64,000 nt of DNA from Pseudomonadota bacterium (GCA_030145845.1 JAIXHJ010000002.1:248001-312000), one strand, 5' to 3'. Shown: positions 53,881 through 63,898, counted from the stretch's first letter. The notes: generated from the letters alone by a model not told the origin. Numbers and translations: made by a program.

Positions 53881-55617
53881 TTATTCATAGCTGACGTAAC
53901 AGACTTCCGCCGTCATGCCCTGCTGCAGGAAAAATTCCAGCCACAGCCGCTGGTGATCCTGCAGCCGGTCACCCGGTCCTTTCACTTCAATTAACTGCCA
54001 GCCGGCGCTGGCGTTGTCGCCGAGGTGGATTAAATCCGGCAGACCGCGGCTGTGATGGCGCAGGTCCGTAAGCAGATGACGGAAAATGACGCTCAGCTGC
54101 CCGGCGCTGATAACCTCCAGCGCCTGAGTGATTAATGCTTCGTCTAACGACGGCCAGTGAATCAGGGGACAGCTGATGCCCTGTTTGCTGCGCCAGTGAG
54201 TCAGGATGATTGTGCGGTAGGAGCCGTCCTCTAAGGCGGCAAAGGCGGCCTGAATTTCATGGCGGCGCGCACCGGCAAAATCATCCCGGAACAGATCCGC
54301 CGGCCCGCTCTGAAACGGATGAAAAAACGCCCCGGCAACCGGTTTATACAGGGCCGGCCAGAACAGCAGGGCAAATAACGCCGGAAACAGGGTGTTTTCC
54401 ACATACCAGCAGCGGCCGCTGTGCCGGGTGTTGTAATAATCCAGTACCTGATATTCGACCCGCTGCGGGTGCCCGCCGGGCAGCGTCAGCTGGCGGGCCG
54501 GAACATCGCGGACGGGCCGGGGCAGACTGAGCGCCGGGGCCGGCAGTCCGGCTTTACGACAGGCACGCTGCCGTATGCGCTGAATACTGATACGGGATTC
54601 CGGCTGCTCAATGTGCTGCAGAGCGTCAGTGGCCTGTTGTGCGAGGGTGCTGAAATCCTTGTCACTGGCGGCCAGCCGTTCCAGCACGCGCAGCCGGCGG
54701 ACACCGGCGTCACGGTGCAGGCTGCTGTGGTAAGTGTCCAGCGCGCTGTGCAGGTCGCCATAACGCTCAAGCTCGCGGCCGCTGCGGGCCATGGCTTTAT
54801 GCCAGCTGTGCTGCAGCCAGGCCGTATCCGGCAGGGTTAATGAGCGCAGCGTCTGCACCTGTTGGCAGATAGCCTGTGCCGCCGCGGATTTGCTCAGCTG
54901 CCGCTCTTTGACCGCCTGGCTGAGCTGGTAACGGTCATCGTTCACGGCACTCAGGCGGCGGAAAAATTCAACCTCTTTGCGGCTTTGGAAGGCCCGGGAA
55001 TCCCGGCTCAGCGGCACACTTTCATAGTGCTGGTGGCCGAGTTCGGTGAGCACAAATTCAGACCAGTCCTGCCAGCTGTTGCCGAAGAACAACAGCCGTA
55101 CGGTATCGAACAGCGGCATACTGTGCAGCTGAATCATGGCGTCATGATTCCGCAGCCAGCCATGCAGGGTGGCGCTTTTAGCGGCGCTGATCTGTTGCTC
55201 TGCCAGCCTTGCCAGTGCTGTCTTTTTCAGGCCGGATAAGGCGGTCGTTTGTGGTCCGCCATGCTGCTCCAGCAGCCGGATCAGTTCGGCTTTGCGCAGG
55301 CGTGGCAGCAGTTCCGTCACTGGCAGGGTGGCATCGCTGTGACAGAAAGCCGCCTGCTGCAGTGCCTGCAGGGCGGCGGTCTGATCGGGTATTTCCGCAT
55401 AGTTCAGCGCCGAGTGGCGGAAGTATTCACCTTTGCGCATCACCATCCTCAGCAACAGCGCCTGTGCCGTCGGCGGCAGCTGCTGAAACTGCGCGATCTG
55501 CTGCTGTTCCTGCGCGCTGAATAAATCGCCGCTGTGGCGGCTTACCCAGTTCAGGGCGGTGTGGAAATTGTGCAGGTAGTAAAAGGGCTGATTAACATCG
55601 GCGCCGGCCGGATTCAT
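53881..55617 (-). CDS. VRR-NUC nuclease, FAN1-like
   Basis: A 578-residue bacterial FAN1-type protein. A helical N-terminal region includes LRLMVMRKGEYFRHSALNY-like (LLLRMVMRKGEYFRHSALNY), an SAP-like DNA-binding helix (ELIRLLEQHGGPQTTALSGL), and a C-terminal VRR-NUC domain with LPDLIHLGD and WQLIEVKGPGDRLQDHQRLW (catalytic Asp, Glu, Lys, near residues 528-560). FAN1 proteins cut flap structures in DNA cross-link repair. The CLCA_X-like gene overlaps its start by 4 nt, so the two are an operon. Confidence 0.9.
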   Translation of the reverse strand: MNPAGADVNQPFYYLHNFHTALNWVSRHSGDLFSAQEQQQIAQFQQLPPTAQALLLRMVMRKGEYFRHSALNYAEIPDQTAALQALQQAAFCHSDATLPVTELLPRLRKAELIRLLEQHGGPQTTALSGLKKTALARLAEQQISAAKSATLHGWLRNHDAMIQLHSMPLFDTVRLLFFGNSWQDWSEFVLTELGHQHYESVPLSRDSRAFQSRKEVEFFRRLSAVNDDRYQLSQAVKERQLSKSAAAQAICQQVQTLRSLTLPDTAWLQHSWHKAMARSGRELERYGDLHSALDTYHSSLHRDAGVRRLRVLERLAASDKDFSTLAQQATDALQHIEQPESRISIQRIRQRACRKAGLPAPALSLPRPVRDVPARQLTLPGGHPQRVEYQVLDYYNTRHSGRCWYVENTLFPALFALLFWPALYKPVAGAFFHPFQSGPADLFRDDFAGARRHEIQAAFAALEDGSYRTIILTHWRSKQGISCPLIHWPSLDEALITQALEVISAGQLSVIFRHLLTDLRHHSRGLPDLIHLGDNASAGWQLIEVKGPGDRLQDHQRLWLEFFLQQGMTAEVCYVSYE

Positions 55618-56468
55618 TGGTCCTGTTCCCGTCTGGCCTGCGCCAGCAGGCTGTCGCTGAGCGCGGAAAAATAACGCTGAAACGCCATATTGATACGCAC
55701 CCGCTGTAATTTCTGCGGATAGAGGCCGAGCTGTGCTTCAGCGGATTTTTTGGTGCCTTTGACCAGAAATGCATTGCGGATACCGGCATCCTGAATAAAG
55801 GCTTCAAAGGCGCGCGCGCACAGTTCTTCCGGCTGGCTGTAATAGAAAATGCCGAGCTTTTTATCCTGTGCGGCGGACGCGTGAAAAAGCTCACTCGGCG
55901 CGTTGCCTTCCTGATCGAGCAGGATGGCCGCGAAGCACTGTACCAGCAGGGCCGTCAGGCGGTGCTGGCGGATGCTGCTGTCGTTAAGCCAGAGGGCGGA
56001 GGCAAAGCTGGTTTTTTTGCCGTCGCTGAAACTCTTGCCGGCAATGTAGTGATCGAAGGCGTGAAACCATTCGTGGGCAATGCTGCCGGGACCGGCATTT
56101 TTGGCCAGCGAGAACGTCCGCTGCAGCGGTACATAATGGGCGGACACGCCGGGGCGTCCGCCTTTACCGTACTGCAGTGCCAGCGTCCCGCGCAGGGAAA
56201 TCAATTGCTGGCCCAGCAGCAGATTGTCGGCGGCACTGAGCATACGCCCGGAAAGAATCTGGCTGAGGTCGCAGAGGGCATCGAAAAACAGTCCGGCGGC
56301 CTGTTCCTGTTCCGCCTGCGTCACCCACTTGCCGATCTCCACAGTGCGGAAACTGAACCACTGGCGGATGGTGAGAAAATCGGGAATGACGCCGCCCAGC
56401 AGCTGCCGGTGATCCGGTCCGGCGCGGTAAAACGCGCGTTTCAGCAGTGGGGAAGGGGAATCGGCCAT
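55614..56468 (-). CDS. CLCA_X-like protein with HExxH metalloprotease motif
   Basis: A 284-residue protein with the zinc motif AHEWFHAFDHY near residue 132 (HEWFH), matching what is annotated as the CLCA_X family in gammaproteobacteria, and a later PEELCARAFEAFIQD that could give the third ligand. No signal peptide. It is placed directly upstream of the FAN1-like gene and overlaps it by 4 nt. The biochemical function is not established to my knowledge. Confidence 0.72.
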   Translation of the reverse strand: MADSPSPLLKRAFYRAGPDHRQLLGGVIPDFLTIRQWFSFRTVEIGKWVTQAEQEQAAGLFFDALCDLSQILSGRMLSAADNLLLGQQLISLRGTLALQYGKGGRPGVSAHYVPLQRTFSLAKNAGPGSIAHEWFHAFDHYIAGKSFSDGKKTSFASALWLNDSSIRQHRLTALLVQCFAAILLDQEGNAPSELFHASAAQDKKLGIFYYSQPEELCARAFEAFIQDAGIRNAFLVKGTKKSAEAQLGLYPQKLQRVRINMAFQRYFSALSDSLLAQARREQDQ

Positions 56469-56521
56469 GGTGCATCAGGGCGTTAAGGGTAACGCCCTGA
56501 TTATGCCACAGACACGCTGCT

Positions 56522-57856
56522 TCAGCGCATTTCAAACAGTTCCTGATGGAAACGGCCGGATGCCAGTCCGTGGGCACTGAAATCCTTGTGCAGGGCATGT
56601 CCGAAGGCTGACGGCCCGCAGAACCAGAGACTGGCCTGCTGCCAGCCGGGTACGGTGGCGCGGATCAGATCACCGTCCAGCCGGCGGCCATCTTTACTGG
56701 CCAGAACGTGCAAAGTGATACCGGCGGCGTCGGCGTCGGCGGTCAGTTTGTCGATGGCTGCCTGTTCATACTGGCCGGTGGGGTGGAACAGATGAATCGT
56801 GCGGCCATCCGGTTCTGCTGCCAGCTGCTTCATGCGGGCAATAAAGGGCGTAATACCGATGCCGGCGCCGACCCAGATCTGCTGCCGGCAGTCGTCATCG
56901 AAGGTGAAGCAGCCGTACGGCCCTTCAACACTGACTTCCATGCCCTGCTGCAGATACTCCGGCAGACGGCTGGTGTGATCGCCCAGCGCTTTGGTGACAA
57001 AGGTGATATGGCCATCTTCCGCCTGCCAGGCAGAGGCAATGGTGTAAGGGTGTGCGCCTTCGCGTTTATCCGAGGTCACAAAGGCAAACTGTCCGGCTTT
57101 ATGGCCGGGCCAGCCGGGTTGCAGCTGAATGCGGGTTTCCATCACTTTCAGTTCCGGATACCAGTGCAGCTGTTCGATGTGGCCGCTGACGGTGCGGTTA
57201 TGACCGCTGCGGCCAAGCAGGATCAGCACCGCGGCGGCTGAGCCACCGGCCAGCAGAATGGCCATGACCCAGCCGACGGGCTGAGTCCAGTAACTGAATT
57301 CCACCAGAATCAGCGAATGGTAGGCCAGCAGCAGATAAGCCACCGCCATCAGCTTGTGCGTTTTGGCAAACAGGCGGTAGGGCACGGCTTTGATCAGGGC
57401 GACAATCATCAGTATCGCGGCAGCATAGAAGGTCCACTCACCGATGGTTTCTGCCAGCCCGCGCTGGTCGCGGAATAACCCTTCAATCAGCCCCAGCGTT
57501 TCTTCGCCGCGCGGCCCACGTGCCGGTTTTTCCAGCCAGCCCCAGCCGACCATCCATTTGGTGCCTTTGGCGAACCACCAGTGCAGGATGGACACCACCA
57601 GGGCGGTAATGCCCAGCCATTTGTGCAGGCGGTACATTTTATCCAGCCCGTTCAGGCGCAGTTCCGGCCAGCGCGGGCGCAGGGCAATCAGCATGGCAAT
57701 GCTCATGGCGCCCATGGCAATAACGCCGCTGTACTGCACAAACACATGGCGGAAGGAAAAATAGGTAAAGGGGTCCGGCAACAGACTGTCGGCCAGCAGC
57801 CATAACAGTGTCAGCAGCAGAAGAATAACGGGAAAGGTGAAGCGGATGGCCTTCAT
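56522..57856 (-). CDS. Ferric-reductase-like flavoprotein
   Basis: A 444-residue membrane flavoprotein. The N-terminal half has six membrane segments with heme His candidates (RLHKWLGI, SILHWW, KTHKLMAVAY, AYHSLIL). The C-terminal half has an FAD-binding part (HPYTIASAW) and an NAD-binding part (IWVGAGIGITPFIARM, WFCGPSAFG). The family transfers electrons across the membrane to metals or oxygen. Substrate unknown. Confidence 0.86.
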   Translation of the reverse strand: MKAIRFTFPVILLLLTLLWLLADSLLPDPFTYFSFRHVFVQYSGVIAMGAMSIAMLIALRPRWPELRLNGLDKMYRLHKWLGITALVVSILHWWFAKGTKWMVGWGWLEKPARGPRGEETLGLIEGLFRDQRGLAETIGEWTFYAAAILMIVALIKAVPYRLFAKTHKLMAVAYLLLAYHSLILVEFSYWTQPVGWVMAILLAGGSAAAVLILLGRSGHNRTVSGHIEQLHWYPELKVMETRIQLQPGWPGHKAGQFAFVTSDKREGAHPYTIASAWQAEDGHITFVTKALGDHTSRLPEYLQQGMEVSVEGPYGCFTFDDDCRQQIWVGAGIGITPFIARMKQLAAEPDGRTIHLFHPTGQYEQAAIDKLTADADAAGITLHVLASKDGRRLDGDLIRATVPGWQQASLWFCGPSAFGHALHKDFSAHGLASGRFHQELFEMR

Positions 57857-58096
57857 GTCAGTGTCCGTGAGGGTTTTCTTAAAGTGGAATAATGCGCCTG
57901 ATGACGGAATTCTGCCCTGATCTGACGCAAAATTCCTGTCAGGACTGCGCAGCCTGAGGCAAAAAAATGTCAGAGCGGCTCTGTTGCCGGCCGGAATAGT
58001 CCGTTCTGGCGCCGGGCGTTGTGCTGTGGCTGTGGCAACGGCATGATGGTGGGTCTGATTCTCTCTGCTGTACCACCGTACCGACCCGGATATTCC

Positions 58097-59290
58097 ATGC
58101 GCCTGCCGTTTTTCTCCCGCCAGCCTTCGCTGGGGCTTTATGCTTTGTCACTGCTGCTGTTTATGGCAGCTTCCAGTGCGCCGACACCACTGTACCGGCT
58201 GTACCAGTCGATGTGGTCGTTTCCGGTGGTGACGCTGACGCTGATTTTTGCCGCCTATATTCTCAGCCTGCTGCTGTCGCTGCTGTGTTTCGGCAGCTGG
58301 TCTGATCATGTCGGCCGGCGGCGCATGGTGACACTGGCGCTGCTGCTGGAGTCTGCGGCCATGGCGTTGTTCCTGCTGGCCCATGGTGAATACTGGCTGA
58401 TTGCTGCGCGTCTGCTGCAGGGCTTTGCCACCGGTCTGGCGATGGCGGCGATGTCGGCAGCGCTGATGGATATCAATCCGCAGCGTGGTGCGACCCTGAA
58501 CAGTCTGATGCCACTCACGGGTATGGGGCTGGGCGCGCTGGGCTGTGGTCTGCTGGCCCGTTATGCACCGCAGCCGACGCAGCTGATTTTTGCCCTTCTG
58601 CTGGCGGCATTTCTGCTGCAGGCACTGCGCACCTGGCGCGCGGCGGATACCGTGGAAGCCGAGCCGGGCGCACAGTTATCGCTGCTGCCGGCCATCACAC
58701 TGCCGCGGCGGTTGTGGTTGCCCATGGCCTGCAGCGTGCTGCCGAATATGGCGTCCTGGGCACTGGGCGGCTTTTTCCTGTCGCTGATGCCTTCTGTTCT
58801 GCGTCAGCTGACACCGGATAATTACACTCTGCTGGGTGGGGTTACCACGGCACTGCTGACCGGCTGTGGCGTACTGTCAATCAGCCTGGCCAGGAACTGG
58901 AACGGTCTGCGCACACTGCAGACTTCCGCCGCCGGGCTGGTGCTGGGCTCAGTGGTACTGCTGCTGGGGCTGGAACAGGATAATGTGCTGATCCTGTTGC
59001 TCGGCTCGGCGGTGGCCGGGCTGGGGTTCGGTCTTGGATTCCTTGGTGCACTGCGCATTATGGTGCCCCGGGTTCATGCCCATGAACGGGCTGGTTTTAT
59101 GGCCGCCCTGTATATTCTCAGTTACTGCGCCAACGCCATCCCGGCGGTAATTGCCGGCTATGCCGTGCAGCATTATGGCCTGCATCTGACCAGCCTGACG
59201 TTTGTGGCCGGTATCCTGGCGGTGGCGCTTTTCAGCCTGCTGCTGTTGCGCCTGCAGCGGGCGCTGGTGGCCTGCCCGGCGGGAAGCTGA
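58097..59290 (+). CDS. MFS transporter
   Basis: A 397-residue MFS protein with 12 predicted membrane segments. The loop 2-3 motif appears as GSWSDHVGRRRMVTLAL. A frame opens at 58019, but the first 26 residues are unlike a membrane protein and ATG 58097 (MRLPFFSRQPSLG) is the better start, although the ribosome site is weak. Substrate unknown; a drug or sugar exporter is possible. Confidence 0.85.
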   Translation: MRLPFFSRQPSLGLYALSLLLFMAASSAPTPLYRLYQSMWSFPVVTLTLIFAAYILSLLLSLLCFGSWSDHVGRRRMVTLALLLESAAMALFLLAHGEYWLIAARLLQGFATGLAMAAMSAALMDINPQRGATLNSLMPLTGMGLGALGCGLLARYAPQPTQLIFALLLAAFLLQALRTWRAADTVEAEPGAQLSLLPAITLPRRLWLPMACSVLPNMASWALGGFFLSLMPSVLRQLTPDNYTLLGGVTTALLTGCGVLSISLARNWNGLRTLQTSAAGLVLGSVVLLLGLEQDNVLILLLGSAVAGLGFGLGFLGALRIMVPRVHAHERAGFMAALYILSYCANAIPAVIAGYAVQHYGLHLTSLTFVAGILAVALFSLLLLRLQRALVACPAGS

Positions 59291-59342
59291 CGGCGTGGAT
59301 TAATCGTGGCGTGGCGGCCGTGTCCGGCGTTATTCTCTGCCT

Positions 59343-60548
59343 ATGCTGAATATTATGATTATTGTGCTGGCCCTGTTGCTGGCCGCTTATCTGGCGTTTT
59401 CCCCACGCCTCAAAGGCTCCGAGCGCTGGCGGGCGACGGTAACGCCGCTGGCCTCCATTATGGGCAGCGGTTTTCTGGTGGTGGCACCTCTGCTGGGAAT
59501 GACCGTCGGGCATTTTGCGCTGCTGTGTATGGCGCTGCTGCTGTTGCTGGCTTATGCCACCGGCGATGCCATCCGCTTTAATATCCGCCATTTTGAACCC
59601 ATCGAAAATGCCAGCGGGCCGGCGCAGCATATTTCCTTTGTCTCGCGCATTGTTCTGGCCGGCGCCTATTTTATTTCGGTGACTTATTACCTGAAATTAC
59701 TGGCGGCTTTTCTGCTTAAGGCGTTCGGCATTCAGGATGATTTATGGGCGGATGTGATCACCACCCTGATTCTGCTGATGATCGGCAGTATCGGTATGTG
59801 GCGCGGGCTGACGGAGCTGGAAAAAATCGAAACCTATGCCGTCAGCCTCAATCTGGGCATGATCGGCGGGCTGCTGATTGCGCTGGCCATTTATAATGTG
59901 CAGCTGCTGGCCGGTGGTCAGTGGCAGCTGCCCGATCTGAATTCGGATATTTCCCTCACTGATCTGCGCGTGTTGCTGGGGCTGCTGATTGTGGTGCAGG
60001 GATTTGAAACCTCGCGCTATCTGCAGGCGGAACATTCTGCCGCCGTGCGCATCGCCACCATGCGCTCGGCGCAGCGTATTTCGTCAGTGATTTATCTGCT
60101 GTTTATTGCGCTGGTCAGTGTACTGTTCCAGCCGCAGATGAGTGCCGATGTCACCGGCATTACGGTGATGGTGCTGCCGGTGGCAGCGGTACTGCCGCTG
60201 CTGATTTCTGTGGCTGCCATCGGCAGTCAGTTTTCAGCCGCGGTGGCGGATACTTCCGGTGCGGGCGGGCTGGTGCAGGATATCGAGCGTCACCGCCTGC
60301 CACTGCGTTACACCTACCTGATGATTATGGTCATCACCATTCTGCTGACCTGGGAAACCCATGTGAATGTTATTATCGCCTGGGCGTCGCGGGCGTTTGC
60401 GCTCTTCTATACCCTGCAGGCGGTGGTGGCGTTTATTGTTGTTCTGCAGAAACCGGAATTACCGCAGCGGCGTAAAAAAATGGCCGCCTTCGCGCTGACG
60501 GCGCTGCTCTGTGCTCTGGTTTTTGCTTTTGGTCTGCCGTCGGAGTAA
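59343..60548 (+). CDS. Multi-pass membrane protein, APC-superfamily-like
   Basis: A 401-residue protein with about 11 membrane segments. The blocks LIVVQGFETSRYLQAEHSAA and SVAAIGSQFSAAVADTSGAGG are like those of amino-acid/polyamine/organocation transporters. I cannot name a substrate. It lies 52 bp after the MFS gene in the same direction. Confidence 0.65.
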   Translation: MLNIMIIVLALLLAAYLAFSPRLKGSERWRATVTPLASIMGSGFLVVAPLLGMTVGHFALLCMALLLLLAYATGDAIRFNIRHFEPIENASGPAQHISFVSRIVLAGAYFISVTYYLKLLAAFLLKAFGIQDDLWADVITTLILLMIGSIGMWRGLTELEKIETYAVSLNLGMIGGLLIALAIYNVQLLAGGQWQLPDLNSDISLTDLRVLLGLLIVVQGFETSRYLQAEHSAAVRIATMRSAQRISSVIYLLFIALVSVLFQPQMSADVTGITVMVLPVAAVLPLLISVAAIGSQFSAAVADTSGAGGLVQDIERHRLPLRYTYLMIMVITILLTWETHVNVIIAWASRAFALFYTLQAVVAFIVVLQKPELPQRRKKMAAFALTALLCALVFAFGLPSE

Positions 60549-60625
60549 CGGCTGCGACTCAGGTGTGATTGTCAGCCCGGGGAATTTTACCTAAGGTATG
60601 GCCTTCCTTTTACGGAGATAAATGT

Positions 60626-60970
60626 ATGTCTGAAGACACTATTTTCGGCAAGATTGCCCGTGGTGAAGCCGAAGCCAATATCGTCTATGAAGATGATATG
60701 TGCCTGGCGTTCCGCGATCTTTATCCGGCGGCACCCATGCATATTCTGCTGATTCCGCGCAAACCGATTCCGCGTCTGTGTGATGCCAGCGCTGCCGATC
60801 AGGCGCTGCTGGGTCATCTGATGCTGACCGCCAATAAAATTGCCGAGCAGGAAGGGCTGGGCGATAAATTCCGTCTGGTGGTGAATAACGGTGAAGGTGC
60901 CGGCCAGTCGGTCTTCCACCTGCACCTGCATATTATCGGCGGCCGTCCGCTGAAGTGGCCTCCGGGCTGA
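60626..60970 (+). CDS. HIT-family nucleotide hydrolase (HinT-like)
   Basis: A 114-residue protein with the histidine triad HLHLHIIGG near residue 98 and the HinT-type start MSEDTIFGKIARGEAEANIVYEDD. It hydrolyses adenosine phosphoramidates and acyl-adenylates. GGAG at 60614-60617 gives the ATG at 60626; the frame from 60569 is ignored. Confidence 0.94.
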   Translation: MSEDTIFGKIARGEAEANIVYEDDMCLAFRDLYPAAPMHILLIPRKPIPRLCDASAADQALLGHLMLTANKIAEQEGLGDKFRLVVNNGEGAGQSVFHLHLHIIGGRPLKWPPG

Positions 60971-61017
60971 AGCCGCGTTATTCTTGCCCCATTCCTGATC
61001 GATTACTGACCTTATAG

Positions 61018-61042
61018 CGGCCGCTGCTGTCTGCAGCGGCCG
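61018..61042 (+). promoter_or_regulatory. G+C-rich hairpin before the modF-like gene
   Basis: CGGCCGCTGC-TGTCT-GCAGCGGCCG, a 10-bp stem, ends 14 bp upstream of the ATG at 61056 in the leader. No T run follows. It could lower translation or end the HIT transcript weakly. Confidence 0.5.
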
Positions 61043-61055
61043 TCCGGATTACGCT

Positions 61056-62498
61056 ATGCATTTCAGAAATATTCTTGCCCGTCTGCATGACGGACGCCAT
61101 CTTCAGGTTGCCGACTGGCAGATGAACCCGGGTGAATTCTGGGCCATCACGGGGACCAACGGCAGCGGTAAAACCGTGCTGTCGCTGCTGCCCGCCGATC
61201 AGCTGGTGCTCAGTCATGGTGACGCCACCGGGCTGCCGGCGCAGGTGGCGTATGTGTCGCTGGAAGCGCAGGCCGCGCAGATCGAAATCGAGCGCAAAGA
61301 AGATGAGAGTGATCTGAATGACATGGCCGATAAAGGCACGCTGATCCGTGACTATCTGGCGCCGCTGGCGGAGGTCAGTGAATGGATTGAAAAACTGGGC
61401 ATCGCGCATCTGCTGGATTCAGGTTTCCGCGATTTATCCACCGGTGAAAGCCGCAAGGTACTGCTGATTCATGCCCTGCGTGAACGGCCGGATCTGCTTG
61501 TGCTCGACGGGCCGCTGGAAGGTCTGGATCAGGGCAGCCGGGCGGTGCTGAGTGAAGCGCTGAGCCAGCTGCAGCAACAGGGGCAGGCGATCCTGTGGGT
61601 GGCCAACCGTCTGGATGAACTGCCGCCATGGATTTCCCATCTGGCCTTTATGCACGATGCACAGCTGTTGTATCAGGGCCCGAAAGACGAGGTGCTGGCC
61701 CGGCCTGAGCTGCAGGGGCTGATGCACTTTGACCGGCCGCTGCCGGACTTCCCGTCCTGTGGCCGGGCACAACTGCAGCTGGCAGAGGGTGATCCGCTGG
61801 TGGGCATGAAAGAGGTGTCCATTATCTATGCTGAGCGGGAATTATTTTCCGGCCTCAACTGGCGCGTGGAGCCGGGCGTGCACTGGGCCATTCAGGGGCC
61901 GAACGGCTGCGGTAAAACCAGCCTGCTGCAACTGATAACCGGTGATAATCCCCAGTGCTACCGCAACGATTTAAAGCTGTTTGGTATTCAGCGCGGCAGC
62001 GGCGAAACCATCTGGGATATCAAAAAACATATCGGTCTGGTGTCGGCATCGCTGCAGTGGGAATACCGCGCCACCACCAATGTACTGAGCACCGTGATTT
62101 CCGGTCTGTACGACAGCATCGGTCTGTATCAGAGTACCGGTGATGACGATAAACAGCTGGCGCTGAAATGGCTGGAAATTATCGGCCTGCGCGACAGAGC
62201 CAATCAGAGTCTGCAGCACCTGTCATACGGCGAACAGCGGCTGGTGCTGATTGCCCGGGCGCTGATCAAGCAGCCACCGCTGCTGATTCTGGACGAGCCC
62301 TGTCAGGGGCTGGATGACCCCAGTCGTATGCTGGTGCTGGCGTTTATTAACCGTCTCGCGGAGCAGCAGGATATTACCCTGCTGTACGTCACTCACCATC
62401 CGACGGAAATCCCGCCAGCGATTGATCACCGGCTGTTATTTACGGCCGTGGATGGTCACAGCACCATTCACCTGCAGCAGCCTTCTGACGGGGCTTAA
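61056..62498 (+). CDS. modF: ModF-like double ABC ATPase
   Basis: A 480-residue protein with two ABC ATPase units. First: Walker A GTNGSGKTVL near 33, signature LSTGESRK near 128, Walker B LLVLDGPLEGLD. Second: Walker A GPNGCGKTSL near 283, signature LSYGEQRL near 389, Walker B LLILDEPCQGLD near 409. The layout and MHFRNILARL start match ModF (PhrA), linked to molybdate in E. coli by name but without a proven transport role. No modABC genes are near. Confidence 0.87.
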   Translation: MHFRNILARLHDGRHLQVADWQMNPGEFWAITGTNGSGKTVLSLLPADQLVLSHGDATGLPAQVAYVSLEAQAAQIEIERKEDESDLNDMADKGTLIRDYLAPLAEVSEWIEKLGIAHLLDSGFRDLSTGESRKVLLIHALRERPDLLVLDGPLEGLDQGSRAVLSEALSQLQQQGQAILWVANRLDELPPWISHLAFMHDAQLLYQGPKDEVLARPELQGLMHFDRPLPDFPSCGRAQLQLAEGDPLVGMKEVSIIYAERELFSGLNWRVEPGVHWAIQGPNGCGKTSLLQLITGDNPQCYRNDLKLFGIQRGSGETIWDIKKHIGLVSASLQWEYRATTNVLSTVISGLYDSIGLYQSTGDDDKQLALKWLEIIGLRDRANQSLQHLSYGEQRLVLIARALIKQPPLLILDEPCQGLDDPSRMLVLAFINRLAEQQDITLLYVTHHPTEIPPAIDHRLLFTAVDGHSTIHLQQPSDGA

Positions 62499-62508
62499 AC
62501 CGCCCCGT
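62488..62508 (+). terminator. Possible terminator at the end of the modF-like gene
   Basis: ACGGGGC and GCCCCGT pair around seven bases that include the TAA stop. The T run behind it is weak, so the call is tentative. Confidence 0.4.
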
Positions 62509-62606
62509 ATCAATGACCGTTTTCCACAACTGGCAAACTGACACTGACCACTTAAACTGAAAGCAGGAGGGCTTTATGCCCTGTTTTTCACTACAGGTGT
62601 GCAGCT

Positions 62607-63896
62607 TTGATCGGTTCTGTTACCACGACACGTGATGGCCGTAAATTCCGTATCAACCGGAGGCATGTCCGCAGGAAACTGGATGTCTCTGAACTGACCG
62701 TCGGGATGTATGTTGTTGAGCTGGACCGGCCATGGGAAGAGTCGCCGTTTTTATTTCAGGGCTTTCTGCTGGAGTCCGAAGACGATATCTACATGCTGCA
62801 GGATGTCTGCAGCTGGGTGTATGTGGATGTGGTGGAAGAAGAGTGGGAGCCGCTCGATCAGCAACCGGGCAAACGCCCGCCAACCCGTACCCGCTATGTT
62901 GAAAAACAGGATGTTGCCCGCCAGCTGACGGAAGCCAACCGTACCTATCAGGCCACCAAAAAGCAGGTCAAACAGCTGATGATGTGCGTGCAGCTGGGGC
63001 AGGGCATGAACCTGCAACAGGCGCAGGCGGTGGTGAAGGACTGCGTCGACCGGGTGGTCCGTAACCCCAATGCCATCCTCTGGCTGACCCGTCTGAAAAA
63101 TCAGGATGAATACACCGCCGAGCATTCGGTGAATGTCTGCCTGCTGGCAATTGCTCTGGGGCAGCAGTGTGACCTTGCCCCCTACGAGCTGGAGAATCTG
63201 GGCATCTGCGGCCTGATGCACGACATCGGCAAGATGAAAGTGCCGGACAGTATTCTCAACAAACCCGGCCGTCTGACGGCGGAAGAATTTGAGGAGATGG
63301 CGCGTCATACCAGCTATGCGCGCAGCCTGCTGATGGGGCGTTCTGATATTTATCCCGGTGCAGTGGATGTGGCCTGGAGTCATCACGAACGGCTGGACGG
63401 CAAGGGTTATCCGCGTGGTGTGGATGGCAGCAAGCTGTCGCTCTTTACCCGCATTGTGACCGTTGTCGATGCTTACGACGCCATGACCAGTGACCGCTGC
63501 TATCAGCCGGGTATGTCGTCGCTGGATGCACTGCGTATTCTGCATCACAACAGCGGCACTCAGTTTGACAGCGATCTGGTGCGCAAATTTGTTGCCATGA
63601 TCGGCCTGTATCCGCCGGGTTATCTGATGGAAATGAGCAATGGTGAGGTGGGGATTATTCTGTCAGCCGAGCGGGGTTTTCAGCTGAAGCCTCGGGTGAT
63701 TATGATTCTCGGCCCGGATAAAGAGCCGCAGCCGGAACGTATTCTTAATCTGGCGCATGCGCCACAGGATGACCGCGGCCATCCTTATGAACCGGCCGGG
63801 GTATTCCGCAGTGGCTGCTTCGGCATTAATGTCAGCGACTATGTGCAGCGCGGCCTGCGGATCAAAGGGTTTGAATACAGCCTGAATGACGACTGA
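62607..63896 (+). CDS. HD-GYP domain c-di-GMP phosphodiesterase with DUF3391
   Basis: A 429-residue protein. An N-terminal DUF3391-type region (LDVSELTVGMYVVELDRPWEESPF) is followed by an HD-GYP domain at about 170-340. The HD pair GLMHDIGKMKVPD and the GYP motif HHERLDGKGYPRG are intact, and EYTAEHSVNVCLLAIALGQ carries the first metal His. Such enzymes hydrolyse cyclic di-GMP, affecting motility and biofilm. The start is TTG 62607 with AGGTG 7 nt upstream; no nearby in-frame ATG exists before residue 34. Confidence 0.88.
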   Translation: MIGSVTTTRDGRKFRINRRHVRRKLDVSELTVGMYVVELDRPWEESPFLFQGFLLESEDDIYMLQDVCSWVYVDVVEEEWEPLDQQPGKRPPTRTRYVEKQDVARQLTEANRTYQATKKQVKQLMMCVQLGQGMNLQQAQAVVKDCVDRVVRNPNAILWLTRLKNQDEYTAEHSVNVCLLAIALGQQCDLAPYELENLGICGLMHDIGKMKVPDSILNKPGRLTAEEFEEMARHTSYARSLLMGRSDIYPGAVDVAWSHHERLDGKGYPRGVDGSKLSLFTRIVTVVDAYDAMTSDRCYQPGMSSLDALRILHHNSGTQFDSDLVRKFVAMIGLYPPGYLMEMSNGEVGIILSAERGFQLKPRVIMILGPDKEPQPERILNLAHAPQDDRGHPYEPAGVFRSGCFGINVSDYVQRGLRIKGFEYSLNDD

Positions 63897-63898
63897 GG

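Noticed and set aside
62607-62705. An ATG start for the HD-GYP gene
   Set aside because: The first in-frame ATG is codon 34, inside the conserved GMYVVEL motif, so the TTG start was kept.
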